Shown here: positions 26,898 through 35,769 of the stretch, piece by piece
How positions within the stretch are numbered: position 1 is the stretch's first letter
How the letters are laid out: the number at the start of each line of letters is the position of its first letter
Assembly: GCF_015291705.1 (NCBI RefSeq)
Contig: NZ_CP030050.1
Coordinates: 3,968,001-4,032,000 of the forward strand
Source: Bradyrhizobium arachidis
Lineage (GTDB): Bacteria > Pseudomonadota > Alphaproteobacteria > Rhizobiales > Xanthobacteraceae
Direction of reading: 5' to 3'
Length of the DNA stretch: 64,000 nt
Translations under genes and position numbers: made by a program
Notes under the pieces: generated by a model
Told to the model about the DNA's origin: nothing
What the model saw: only the letters and a program-made list of their open reading frames with translations
The model's database searches: none

Positions 26898-27668
26898 TCA
26901 CCCGGCATGCGCCAGCGAACCGGCCGAGGCCTCGCGCCGTTTCTCCATGGTGAGGCAGAACGAGCTGGTAAGGCAGTAGGCGGCAACGCTGTTACCAAGA
27001 AGCAGCCGTCCGGCGGATCTCAAGGTGTTGAATGAATGCCATCGAATGATCGGATTGTTGAAGCCGGCCTGAGCAAGATGCCGCGCCCACAACTGTGGCG
27101 ACTGGTGCTTGTGCCACTCTATCGTAGGCAGGAACGGATTGTTTAGGCGCAGGTCGCCAAACAAGTTCCGCCGAGCGCAGTCGACAATGATGAGTTTTGC
27201 GCCGGGACGGGCCAGCGAGGAAAGCTTGCCAAACAATTGGTCATACGAGCGCTGCGCTTCGCGATCGCGAGCCAATCCGATGCACGCATCTTCGTCCAGG
27301 TGATTGATGGATGCGTGCAGGAGCAAAATGTCGAACGTGCCATCGCCGGGGTCATATTCCTGCAAGCGGCGAGGGAGCAGTTGCACGTTTTTTTCGCCAA
27401 GGAGGGAGATTGTGCGCTGGAATGCCGCGTTCACGCCAGTGGTCGAACCCGCGACCTCCGGTTCAAGGCAGATGACCTTTTCTGCTCCTGAACATGCGGC
27501 GTAAAACGATAGCATCCCATCGCCTCCGCCGATATCGAGCATCGTCTTGCCTTTGAAATCGATCCCGTCAAATAGATAGTTCACATAGAAACGGTGATTC
27601 CCGCGGGCCATCCCTTTCTCTGCGATGTTGAAGTAGCGGTCGAATGAATTAGGATCGGGTCGTTGCAT
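26898..27668 (-). CDS. SAM-dependent methyltransferase
   Basis: A 256-residue class I methyltransferase: motif I TMLDIGGGDGMLSFYAAC, then VICLEPEVAGS, FDILLLHASINHLDED and LARPGAKLIIVDCARRN. The C-terminal part is rich in aromatic and Leu residues. It is unrelated in detail to the methyltransferase at 25717 (different motif spacing), so it likely has its own acceptor. The 290 bases after its start, up to the secretion operon, contain no recognised gene. Confidence 0.8.
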   Translation of the reverse strand: MQRPDPNSFDRYFNIAEKGMARGNHRFYVNYLFDGIDFKGKTMLDIGGGDGMLSFYAACSGAEKVICLEPEVAGSTTGVNAAFQRTISLLGEKNVQLLPRRLQEYDPGDGTFDILLLHASINHLDEDACIGLARDREAQRSYDQLFGKLSSLARPGAKLIIVDCARRNLFGDLRLNNPFLPTIEWHKHQSPQLWARHLAQAGFNNPIIRWHSFNTLRSAGRLLLGNSVAAYCLTSSFCLTMEKRREASAGSLAHAG

Positions 27669-27957
27669 CGGTCCCCCGCATCATATGTCGCGGCCAACAC
27701 TGTTAGCCGCGACGGCGATGGCCCATTCTAGCGCTCGAAAGACAAAACCGAATGAAAATTCCATCGGCTCGCCAAATCATTGGAGGTAGCCCTGTCGGCG
27801 CCAGGTTCGGAGTCCGGCGGAGAACTGGCCCGTCCGGACGCCCAATTCGCAGTCAACGTGCAGGAGTGAGGGACGTCTTCGAGTGTCTCGCGAGCTTCAC
27901 GGGCACGCGAGGTCGCAACCTGCTATGGAACCGGCATGCCGGCGCGAGGGCTTTTTC

Positions 27958-29391
27958 CTATCGTTCTCGCAAAACGTCATGCTGGTACCTGGCGAGCGGC
28001 GAGAGCAGATAGCCGATGATACGGCGGGACCCGGTCTTCATCTCCACGGTAACCGCCATACCTGGGCCGAGATCCACGACCCGATCGTCGGCCTTTAGCT
28101 GCCGCTGGTCCAGCGATATCCGGGCGGCATAGACGAGATCGTCCTGCCGCTGCTGCCCGCCATCCGACGTGTTCTGGGCACGAGACCTGGACTCGGCGGC
28201 GTCGCGGCCGTCGCGTGAGATGGTATCGGGCGAGATGCTCAACACCTTGCCGTGGAGCACCCCATACCGCGTGAAATTGAAGGTATGCACCTTGATCTCG
28301 GCGTCCTGGCCCGGATGGACGAAACCGACGTCGTCGTTCGCCAGCGTGGCTTCGATCTCGAGGTGGCTATCCTGCGGGACAACTACGGCGAGGACCTGAG
28401 CCGGCGTGACGACGCCGCCCACCGTGTGCACGGCTAGCTGCTGGACGACACCGTCGACGGGGGCGACGAGATCCTGGAGTTTCGTCCGCCGATCGGCCTT
28501 GATCGCGTCTTGGGCGACGCCGGCGGCCTTCTGCTCGGCTTTTGCCAGCTCGTCGTAAAGCGCGCGCCGGAACTCGGCTGCGGTCCTGTCGCGGGTCTCC
28601 CTGAGCGTGGCAAGCCCGGCCTCGGCTTCCCTCAACTTGCTTCGTTGAATAAGGAGGTCCTGCTGCTGGCCTACCAGGTCCTGATACTCGCTCAAATAAT
28701 TTAACTTTGATCCAAGCTGCTTGTCGAACAGGTATTTGCGGGTTTCGACCCGCTCCTGGAGCGGCGGGATGGTGGCCTCGAGCTTGGCGACACTCGCCTC
28801 GACAGTCGAACGCTCGGCATTCTTCTGCGACGCTTGGCGGTCGAGTTCGGCGAGCTTGGCGCGCTGTTCGGATGTCTGGCTAACCAGGAATTGCCGGTGC
28901 ATCTCGATCTGGGCGGCCGTCGCGTCTGCCGGCGGATGGAAGTTCGCGAGCGGGTCGTCGCTATCCGCGAGCGCTGCCCGCAACCTCGTAACGTCGAGCT
29001 GGGCGGCGACGAGGTCCGCCTTGACGTGGCCGTGCTCGGCCGCCGTCATGGTCGGATCGAGTTCAATCAAGCTTTCTCCGGCGTGGACCTGTTGGCCCTC
29101 GCGAACATTGATCGCCCGTACGATACCACTTTCCAGCGGCTGGATCAGCTTCGTCCTGCCGCTGGGGATGATCTTGCCGCTGGCCGAGGCGACGATATCG
29201 ACCTTGCCAAGCGTAGCCCATGCGAGTGCGACGCAGAAGATGGCTATGACGGTCGCGCCGACGGCGCGGCCGACGGGCGAGGCCGGCGTCTCGGCGATCT
29301 CGAGCGCAGCCGGCAGAAAGGCGAGCTCGTAGTTGTTACGGCGGATCGGGCGCTTGGGAAAGGGAACGATGGAGTTGTTAGCGGACGCCAT
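27958..29391 (-). CDS. Type I secretion membrane fusion protein (HlyD/PrsE family)
   Basis: A 477-residue periplasmic adaptor. After a short cytoplasmic tail, one transmembrane helix lies near residues 40-60 (GATVIAIFCVALAWATL). A biotinyl-lipoyl-like strand region follows (VDIVASASGKIIPSGRTKLI QPLESGIV), then a long coiled-coil hairpin (residues ~110-310) and the C-terminal beta barrel with VDGVVQQLAVHTVGGVV and HPGQDAEIKVHTF. It should link the ABC exporter encoded upstream, with which it overlaps by 14 bases, to an outer-membrane TolC-like channel that is not encoded here. The likely cargo is the lyase at 32215. Confidence 0.9.
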   Translation of the reverse strand: MASANNSIVPFPKRPIRRNNYELAFLPAALEIAETPASPVGRAVGATVIAIFCVALAWATLGKVDIVASASGKIIPSGRTKLIQPLESGIVRAINVREGQQVHAGESLIELDPTMTAAEHGHVKADLVAAQLDVTRLRAALADSDDPLANFHPPADATAAQIEMHRQFLVSQTSEQRAKLAELDRQASQKNAERSTVEASVAKLEATIPPLQERVETRKYLFDKQLGSKLNYLSEYQDLVGQQQDLLIQRSKLREAEAGLATLRETRDRTAAEFRRALYDELAKAEQKAAGVAQDAIKADRRTKLQDLVAPVDGVVQQLAVHTVGGVVTPAQVLAVVVPQDSHLEIEATLANDDVGFVHPGQDAEIKVHTFNFTRYGVLHGKVLSISPDTISRDGRDAAESRSRAQNTSDGGQQRQDDLVYAARISLDQRQLKADDRVVDLGPGMAVTVEMKTGSRRIIGYLLSPLARYQHDVLRER

Positions 29392-32137
29392 GGAGACCTG
29401 CCTGCAGGAGGTGGAGTTTCGCGTAACGGCCGTTCGAGTGGAGCAGATCGTTATGGTTGCCGTCCTCGACGACGCGGCCGGCCTCCAGGGTGATGATGCG
29501 GTCGGCGGTCCGCACCGTCGACAAGCGGTGGGCGATGATGAAGACAGTCCGGCCCGCTGCGATCTGCTTCATGTTCTGTTGAATGGCTCGCTCGCTCTCA
29601 TAGTCGAGCGCGCTCGTAGCCTCGTCGAAGATGAGGATCCGCGGATCGGCGACGAGGGCGCGGGCCACCGCGATGCGCTGCCGCTGGCCACCGGACAGGC
29701 TTGATCCGCGCTCCCCGACAACGGTGTCGTAGCCTTCGGGCAGAGCGAGGATGAAGTCGTGCGCGCCGGCTAGGATGGCCGCATTGAACACGCGCTCCAT
29801 CGGCATCATCGGATCGGCGAGCGCGATGTTCTCGCGGATCGTCGTGTTGAACAGCACGTTCTCCTGCAGCACAACACCGATCTGTCGCCGCAACCAGGCA
29901 GGATCGACCATCGTCAGGTCGATCCCGTCGATGAGGACGCGTCCGCGCTCTGGCACATACAGCCGCTGGACCAGCTTGGTGAGCGTGCTCTTGCCCGATC
30001 CTGACGAGCCGACGATGCCGATCACCTGACCGGGTTCGACGTCAAAGGTGAGGTCCTGCAGGGTCTCGGGTCCGTCGGCGCGATAGCGGAACGTGACGTG
30101 GTCGAACGTGACCCGGCCGCGGATAGGCGGGAGCGCCGCGCGGCCCGGGCTCTGGGCCGGCTCGGGCATGGTGTTGAGGATATCGCCCAGTCGTTCCACC
30201 GAAAGTCGGGCCTGATGGAAGTCCTGCCAGATCTGCGCCAGCCGCAGCACCGGCGTGCTCACGCGTGCGGATAGCATGTTGAAGGCCACGAGTTCGCCGA
30301 CACTCATGCTACCGCCGATGACGAGCTTCGCGCCGAGATAGAGCGTCGCCGCGGCGACAAGCTTGTTGATGAACTGCACAGCCTCGCTTGCCACGTTGTT
30401 GAGGCTCACGACGCGGAAGCTCGAGGCGACGTAGCCGGCGAGCTGCTCCTCCCATCGCCGCTGCATCTGAGGCTCGACCGCCATTGCCTTTAGCGTCTCG
30501 ATTCCGGTGACGCTCTCCACCAGGAACGCCTGGTTCTCCGCGCCACGTCGGAATTTCTCGTCGAGGCGGCGGCGGAACAGCGGAGTCAACCCGGCTGAGA
30601 TGCCGATGTAGAGCGGGAATGCTGCAACGGCGACAAGCGTCAGCAGAGGCGAATAGTACATCATCACTGCGAGGAACACGAAGGTGAACAGCAGGTCGAG
30701 GACGAGCGTGAGCGCAGAGCCGGTGATGAACTGGCGGATGTTTTCGAGCTCGCGCACACGGGCGACCGAATCGCCGACCCGCCGCGCCTGGAAATAAGCG
30801 ATTGGCAGCGAGATCAGGTGACTGAACAGGCGCGCGCCGAGTTCGACATCGATGCGGTTGGTGGTGTGCGCGAAGAGGTAGGTGCGCAGGGCTCCGAGGA
30901 TAGCCTCGAAGATACCAATGGCCACGATGCCGAAGATCAGGACGTCGAGCGTCGTCAGGCTGCGATGCACCAGCACCTTGTCGATGATCACCTGGAAGAA
31001 CAACGGCGAAATCAACGCGAAGAGCTGGAGGAAAAGGGATCCGGTCAACACTTCGGCGAGCATCCGCCGGTACTTGCCGATAGCACCCATAAACCAGGTG
31101 ATGTCGAAACGGCGCGCAAGGTCCGTCAGGCCCGCGCGGCGCGCCATCAGTATCAGGCCACCGCTCCAGATGGCCTCGAACTCCTCACGCGTCATCGTTT
31201 CCGGCCGCTGCTCCATCGGACGCTGCACCAGCACCTTGTCGGGAGCGGCTCTGCCGAGGATGAGGAAGCTGCCGTCGCGCAGCACGGCGATGCCGGGCAG
31301 TGGCGTGGTCGCGAGCCGATCCCAGCGCGTCGAGAGCGCGCGCGCCTTCAGGTCCATCGCCTTGGCGCAGCGGAGCATCTCCGCGACACCGATCCGCGGC
31401 GAGCCGATGCGATGGCGGATCTGTTCGGGTTCGGCACCTATTCCATGACAGCGCAGCAGGATCACCAGCGACAGTAGCGCCGCTTCGGTTTGGGCGGGGT
31501 CTTGAGCCGCGGCCTCGTCGTTCGGCGCGAACACGTCAAGCGCGGCGTCCTTTGAGGTGGAGCGCGACCATTGCTGCAGCCCCTCGGCGAAAGTTCTGAT
31601 GCGACCGAGGGCGGCGGTCGTCAAGCTGGCGCCCTTTGAGGCGGACCGCGACCATTGCCGCAGCCGCTCGGTAAAGGCTCTGATGGGGCCGACGGCGGCG
31701 GCCGTCAAGCCGAGCGCGAAGGTCTTCAAGCTGCGCGGCGCGGCCAGCACGACGACGCGGCCGTCCCAAACGCGCTCCAATTCTGTCTGCGACATGTATG
31801 TCGGCCGTCGCGAGGTCAGATCGGCCACTACTACGCGGTCTTCGACGATCTGGCCTAGAAGCATGAAACCACCGGTGCGAAGCGCGACGATGGCCGGCAG
31901 GGACAGGAGCGGCAGGCCGGTCCAGTCGCTGTTGAATGTCCGCAACGTCAGCCCCAGCGCGCGGCCGCAATTCAGCATCTCGGTGACGTCGAATACGTCT
32001 CCCTTACAATGCTGGCGGACTTCCTCCGGCGCAACGCCGCGCCCGTGGAGCCGCGACAGAATTGTCAGTGCGGTAACGCCCTGCTCGAATGCTTGATCCT
32101 GGTGCGCGGCCTCAGGCCGCTTTGTCCTTGTGGTCAT
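29378..32137 (-). CDS. Type I secretion ABC exporter with two degenerate C39-like domains
   Basis: A 919-residue exporter, longer than the ~580-720 usual for PrsD/HlyB proteins. Two peptidase-C39-like domains lie in tandem at about 12-135 (TALTILSRLHGRGVAPEEVR ... GGFMLLGQ) and 210-335 (LLSLVILLRCHGIGAEPEQI ... GSFLILGR). Both lack the catalytic Cys near the start, so they should bind rather than cleave substrate. A six-helix membrane domain (about 345-630) follows. The ATPase has Walker A GSSGSGKST (~707), signature LSGGQRQR (~812) and Walker B ILIFDEATSALD (~832). The linker between the C39-like domains contains a duplicated 28-residue unit. It lies downstream of the lyase gene, its probable substrate, and overlaps the HlyD-like gene. 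Confidence 0.9.
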   Translation of the reverse strand: MTTRTKRPEAAHQDQAFEQGVTALTILSRLHGRGVAPEEVRQHCKGDVFDVTEMLNCGRALGLTLRTFNSDWTGLPLLSLPAIVALRTGGFMLLGQIVEDRVVVADLTSRRPTYMSQTELERVWDGRVVVLAAPRSLKTFALGLTAAAVGPIRAFTERLRQWSRSASKGASLTTAALGRIRTFAEGLQQWSRSTSKDAALDVFAPNDEAAAQDPAQTEAALLSLVILLRCHGIGAEPEQIRHRIGSPRIGVAEMLRCAKAMDLKARALSTRWDRLATTPLPGIAVLRDGSFLILGRAAPDKVLVQRPMEQRPETMTREEFEAIWSGGLILMARRAGLTDLARRFDITWFMGAIGKYRRMLAEVLTGSLFLQLFALISPLFFQVIIDKVLVHRSLTTLDVLIFGIVAIGIFEAILGALRTYLFAHTTNRIDVELGARLFSHLISLPIAYFQARRVGDSVARVRELENIRQFITGSALTLVLDLLFTFVFLAVMMYYSPLLTLVAVAAFPLYIGISAGLTPLFRRRLDEKFRRGAENQAFLVESVTGIETLKAMAVEPQMQRRWEEQLAGYVASSFRVVSLNNVASEAVQFINKLVAAATLYLGAKLVIGGSMSVGELVAFNMLSARVSTPVLRLAQIWQDFHQARLSVERLGDILNTMPEPAQSPGRAALPPIRGRVTFDHVTFRYRADGPETLQDLTFDVEPGQVIGIVGSSGSGKSTLTKLVQRLYVPERGRVLIDGIDLTMVDPAWLRRQIGVVLQENVLFNTTIRENIALADPMMPMERVFNAAILAGAHDFILALPEGYDTVVGERGSSLSGGQRQRIAVARALVADPRILIFDEATSALDYESERAIQQNMKQIAAGRTVFIIAHRLSTVRTADRIITLEAGRVVEDGNHNDLLHSNGRYAKLHLLQAGLHGVR
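31545..31712. repeat. 84-bp tandem repeat (two units) inside the exporter gene
   Basis: Units begin at 31545 (GCGTCCTTTGAGG) and 31629 (GCGCCCTTTGAGG) and are similar over their full 84 bases. They encode two 28-residue linker copies of the type IR.F.E.L.QWSRS.SK between the two C39-like domains. The repeat keeps the frame. Confidence 0.8.
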
Positions 32138-32168
32138 GTCCTGAAGCTCCGGCGGTGCGGTACCGTGA

Positions 32169-32186
32169 CCGCCCCCGAAGGGGCGG
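32169..32186 (-). promoter_or_regulatory. Intercistronic hairpin between lyase and exporter genes
   Basis: On the minus strand CCGCCCC-TTCG-GGGGCGG forms a perfect 7-bp stem with a stable UUCG loop in the 77-base gap between the lyase stop and exporter ATG. No T-run follows, so it more likely stabilises the upstream mRNA or limits read-through than terminates. Confidence 0.5.
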
Positions 32187-32214
32187 CCCGGTCCCGGTCA
32201 GCCTTGGTTGCTGG

Positions 32215-34224
32215 TTAGTGCAGAGGTCTGGTCAGGAAGTTGGCGTGTTGTTGAGACGACGCGGATGATTGCGTCGCGGCTTGCGCGAAATGCGAGTCGC
32301 GACCGCAATCGCCCGCCATCATCTGATTGAGGAGGGCGTACGCCTTCGCGCCAGCGCCTGCAGCGGGATCGGTCGTCGTCGTGACGGGAGCGGACGCGCC
32401 GCCCCCCCTCGACGCTCCGGCCTCGCTGAGCGTCGTTGCTGCACGTGCGAAGTCGGGATGATGGTTGAGCCACTGCGCAACGTCGGTGTTGTTGGTAGGC
32501 GATTTGCCCGACGACGTGCTGCTGTCGGACGTCGTCGTTGACGTTCCGGTGCTGGCTGCGGCCGGCGTCGTCGTCGACGTCTCAGAGCTCGTTGCGGCAA
32601 CTGTGTGATGGTGATGGGACGAGTGGTGCCAATGGTGGCCTGAAGACGTGCCATGCCCTGACGCCGTCGTCGAAGTGCCCGAGCTCGTGGTCGCCGGAGG
32701 ATCCTTCACCGTGATGGTCTGGGCCGCGCTCGTGATCGGGGTGCCGGTCGAGTCGGTCGCGGTGACCGTCAGCGTCGCGGTCGGATGACCGTGACCTCCG
32801 TAGGACGAACTCAGCGATAGACCGCTGTTGACCTGGGCCGCGGTCAGCGTGATCGAACTTCCACTGAAGGTCTTGCCGTCGAGTGTGTCCGTGATGGTTT
32901 CGTATGTCGGCAATCCGGAGATTTTAACCGTCACGTCATCGCCCACATGCGGCACGCTCACGCCGAGTCCCAGCGAGACGCTGCCGCCCGGGCTGACCGA
33001 CAGTGTGTTATCGGCGACAGTGAGGGTCGGCGCAACCGGGGTCGTCGGCTTCGCCGGCGTCGTCGTGTGCGTTCCGCCCGTGCTACCCGAGGACGTGCTG
33101 CCGGAGGAAGTGTTGCCGGTCGGATCGGTCACGGTGGTGTTGCCCGACGAGTGGGTGCCGCTTGAAGAGGTCCCGGTGTTGCCGCCCGTGCTGGACGAGG
33201 AGGTGTCGGACGAGGAGGAATTACCGGTCGTGCTACCCGAGGACGTGCTGCCGGAGGAAGTGTTGCCAGTCGGAGTGGTCACGGTGGTGTTGCCCGACGA
33301 GTGGGTGCCGCTTGAAGAGGTCCCGGTGCTGCCGCCCGTGCCGGACGAGGAGGAATTACCGGTCGTGCTACCCGAGGACGTGCTGCCGGAGGAAGTGTTG
33401 CCAGCCGGAGTGGTCACGGTGGTACCGCCCGACGTCGTGCCAGACGAGGAATCGCCGGTCGTGCCACCCGAGGTGCTGCCCGATGACGACGTGCCGCCCA
33501 CGCCCTGCCAGCCGCTTGCGGCCGAGCCGGTGACGAGCGTCATATTGCGATAATCGACAGCCGCCGATTCGGATGCTGGCGACCGGTAGATCCCATATTC
33601 CCAATAGGTCGGATCGCCAAAACCCAAGGGACCCTTATAGTTCACGACCTCCTGGCCATTGACCGAAACCTTCAGATAGCCCGCGCTGGTGTTGGAGAAA
33701 TTGGCCTGGACGTTGATGTCGTAATACTGTCCCGGCACGATAGTGGGACCGTCCCAGGTAAGGTGCTTCAGATCAGAGGATCCGTTGCTGGGATTGCCGC
33801 CGGGCAGGGCATACAGCGCATCAAACTCCATCTTATCGCCGACCATGTTGACGTAAAATGGAGGCGAGGTGGACACGCCGCTCGCGCTGTCATCGTTGTG
33901 CATTTGGCCCAGGATGAAATACGACGACGTCGTATTGACGAACGTGTTGTTGGGGCCGTTGGGCTCGAGCTTGACCTGATAGTCGATGGCGATCGGGGTG
34001 CCGGCCGCAATACGCGCTTCGCCTTCGATTTCGGAACGATCAGGATAAGAGCCGTCGTACCAGGCGCGATCGCCCGAGTGGACTTCGAAGCGCAGCGTGT
34101 CTGAGTCAGGATTGCTCAGGCTATAGCTGTTGCCAGCCGTCTGGACTTCGTAGCCGTCGCCACCGATATCAAAGCGATTTTTTGGTGCAGAAGAAAACGA
34201 CGTAATCGTGCCGTTAGTCGCCAT
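32215..34224 (-). CDS. Secreted heparin-lyase-I-like polysaccharide lyase with Ser/Gly-rich linker
   Basis: A 669-residue protein without a Sec signal. Residues 1-235 form a jelly-roll lyase-like domain: RFDIGGDGYEVQTAGNSYSL, EVHSGDRAWYDGSYPDRSEI, SSYFILGQMHNDD, PPFYVNMVGDKMEF, YKGPLGFGDPTYWEYGIYRS. The heparin lyase I family shows this arrangement. Residues ~236-400 are imperfect repeats of Ser, Gly and Thr. An Ig/cadherin-like domain follows (about 400-520, TLTVADNTLSVSPGGSVSLG), then a His/Ser/Thr-rich tail. Lack of a signal peptide, the terminal tail and the adjoining exporter genes point to type I secretion. It probably cleaves the cell's own exopolysaccharide. A Sec-exported paralogue is at 48422. 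Confidence 0.82.
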   Translation of the reverse strand: MATNGTITSFSSAPKNRFDIGGDGYEVQTAGNSYSLSNPDSDTLRFEVHSGDRAWYDGSYPDRSEIEGEARIAAGTPIAIDYQVKLEPNGPNNTFVNTTSSYFILGQMHNDDSASGVSTSPPFYVNMVGDKMEFDALYALPGGNPSNGSSDLKHLTWDGPTIVPGQYYDINVQANFSNTSAGYLKVSVNGQEVVNYKGPLGFGDPTYWEYGIYRSPASESAAVDYRNMTLVTGSAASGWQGVGGTSSSGSTSGGTTGDSSSGTTSGGTTVTTPAGNTSSGSTSSGSTTGNSSSSGTGGSTGTSSSGTHSSGNTTVTTPTGNTSSGSTSSGSTTGNSSSSDTSSSSTGGNTGTSSSGTHSSGNTTVTDPTGNTSSGSTSSGSTGGTHTTTPAKPTTPVAPTLTVADNTLSVSPGGSVSLGLGVSVPHVGDDVTVKISGLPTYETITDTLDGKTFSGSSITLTAAQVNSGLSLSSSYGGHGHPTATLTVTATDSTGTPITSAAQTITVKDPPATTSSGTSTTASGHGTSSGHHWHHSSHHHHTVAATSSETSTTTPAAASTGTSTTTSDSSTSSGKSPTNNTDVAQWLNHHPDFARAATTLSEAGASRGGGASAPVTTTTDPAAGAGAKAYALLNQMMAGDCGRDSHFAQAATQSSASSQQHANFLTRPLH
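33081..33480. repeat. Imperfect 135-150-bp repeats encoding the Ser/Gly-rich linker
   Basis: The block TGCTACCCGAGGACGTGCTG starts at 33081, 33231 and 33366, giving periods of 150 and 135 bases with long near-identical runs between. Unit lengths are multiples of three, so copy number can change without breaking the frame. Confidence 0.85.
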
Positions 34225-34301
34225 TCCAGGCCTCCTTACGAGTTACATTGCAAGAGTTCGGGAATTCCACTGCCGTGCGCGCGATGGCACACGACATACC
34301 G

Positions 34302-34400
34302 CATGCTCGCAGTGCTGAGCACCGCGAACACCTTTACGTGCCGCGCCCCGTGATGACGGGAGACACAGCACATGCTCGCAGCGCTAAGGGCCGCGAACAC
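34302..34400. repeat. 30-bp direct repeat upstream of the lyase gene
   Basis: CATGCTCGCAGTGCTGAGCA.. at 34302-34331 recurs at 34371-34400 as CATGCTCGCAGCGCTAAGGG.., both ending in CCGCGAACAC. The spacing of 69 bases is about 6.6 DNA turns. It may be a regulatory repeat or RNA leader element. Confidence 0.6.
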
Positions 34401-34496
34401 ATTTCAAGGCAGTGGGAAATTTCGAGGTACCCCCCCAACTGCTCGGCCAGTGGGTTAATTAGGAAGTGTGGCGAAAAAAATTTCAAAATGTGATTA

Positions 34497-34508
34497 ATAC
34501 CTAGGTAT
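34497..34508. promoter_or_regulatory. 12-bp palindrome shared with the two-component promoter region
   Basis: ATACCTAGGTAT is self-complementary and identical to the core of the palindrome at 5693-5710. It lies 273 bases before the lyase start, in an A/T-rich patch (aaaaaaatttcaaaatg just before it), a plausible distal operator. Confidence 0.5.
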
Positions 34509-35769
34509 GTCGGCCCAATACGTGCCCATATCGGGTCAGTTCAAGGCGCCCGCGCGATTTCGCCATCAGATTTGCGTTGGCGTCGCGACCGATCGAAGGG
34601 AAGAACGCACGTAGGTACTATTTGACGCGCGCGATGCGAGGGCACTTCACGTTTAGGCCGGAGCCGTGAATCCTCACAATCCAAACTGCGCGATCGGTCA
34701 CCAAAGCATCGTCTCATAATCGTCCCGCCGCTCACTTGCGGAAAATGTCGTCTGCGAGAGGCGCCTAGGCGCGCCCATTGGTGGTGGTCGCGTTGGAGAC
34801 AAACAAAACAAGAAGCCTCGCGGCTTCATCGCTCATGAGACGCCCGAGTCACTGCGGCTAAGAGCCAGTTTTGTAGCGGCAAGAGAGCTCGTCTCGAATC
34901 CCCGATGGCAGCTCAACCTGGTCTGGTCGAGGTGCGTTTCACTTCAGGTGCGCAAACACCATCACGAACTTCCGTTCGCGCTTTGACGTCACATCGGCGC
35001 TCCATTGCGGCATTGCGCGCGAGCTTCGTGCACCTGGTAGCTTCATCCGAGACAGACTCGCCGATAGCTGCTTTTCGATAGTAGTCCGCTCCCGCCACGC
35101 CGACTGCGATCGCTTCATCGAAGATGGAGGGAGGTAAAGCGCATGGGGCGTGATTGTCTTCCTGGTGTTTGAAGTGACTCCGATGAACACTCGATCATGA
35201 CGTTGGGACATGGATACTGTGCCGGGCAGAGCGCCTTTGCTGGCGTGGCGAAATAGCGCAACGACATCGCGGGACATTACCGCTATCGTCGGTTTTCCAG
35301 AAGCCTCAGGCGATCCGTCTCTATCGCGTCGCGAACGGAGTCGGTTCGGCAGTCTTCGTAGTCACAATTGGGTAGCCACTATGCCCCCGAGTGCACTTTC
35401 GATTCAGGTACGTCAGTTCTCAAGCTCTTGCTACATTTGCGTCGAAGTTGCGCGCACAGCTCGATTGCATCAGGGCGGGCGGGTGGCCGGATTTGGTGGC
35501 CCAGCAGCCATCATCGGCGCCGGCCCGTTCGGCGTATCGACCGTCGCGCGTATGCGGGCGAGTATCCTCCATCCTGAGCGTTTTGTTTCCAGTTTCGCCG
35601 ATTCCGACCGCGCACCACACTGTGCAACAGTCCTGTAAAGAGGCAGCGCAGCGGAAGATTGTATGACGGATGAAGATTGTTAATCGAATGTACTGCAGGT
35701 CTGGTGCGCGTTCTGAACCATGTTAGACCGCCCTGACCGAACGGATTTCCTCCGTGGAGGTGGCCTCAA
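34509..35769. other. Long spacer with one possible relic
   Basis: No intact gene supported. At about 35487-35570 the plus strand reads GGPAAIIGAGPFGVSTVARM, which resembles the FAD/NAD-binding IIGAGPYGL motif of flavin-dependent monooxygenases; nothing conserved follows, so it is at best a fragment. Confidence 0.35.

Noticed and set aside
29333..29704. Plus-strand frame across the exporter/HlyD junction
   Set aside because: Antisense to conserved ABC ATPase and HlyD sequence; Asp/Arg-rich composition typical of a mirror frame.
33081..33480. CRISPR-like repeat array
   Set aside because: Repeats are contiguous, long and in frame with a Ser/Gly-rich protein linker; there are no unique spacers.
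32828..33553. 241-codon Val/Pro/Glu-rich plus-strand repeat protein
   Set aside because: It is the complement of the Ser/Gly repeats in the lyase gene; the sense frame continues a real domain on both sides.
34920..35277. 112-codon minus-strand frame in the lyase upstream spacer
   Set aside because: No recognisable motif, weak codon bias and no ribosome binding site; treated as spacer.
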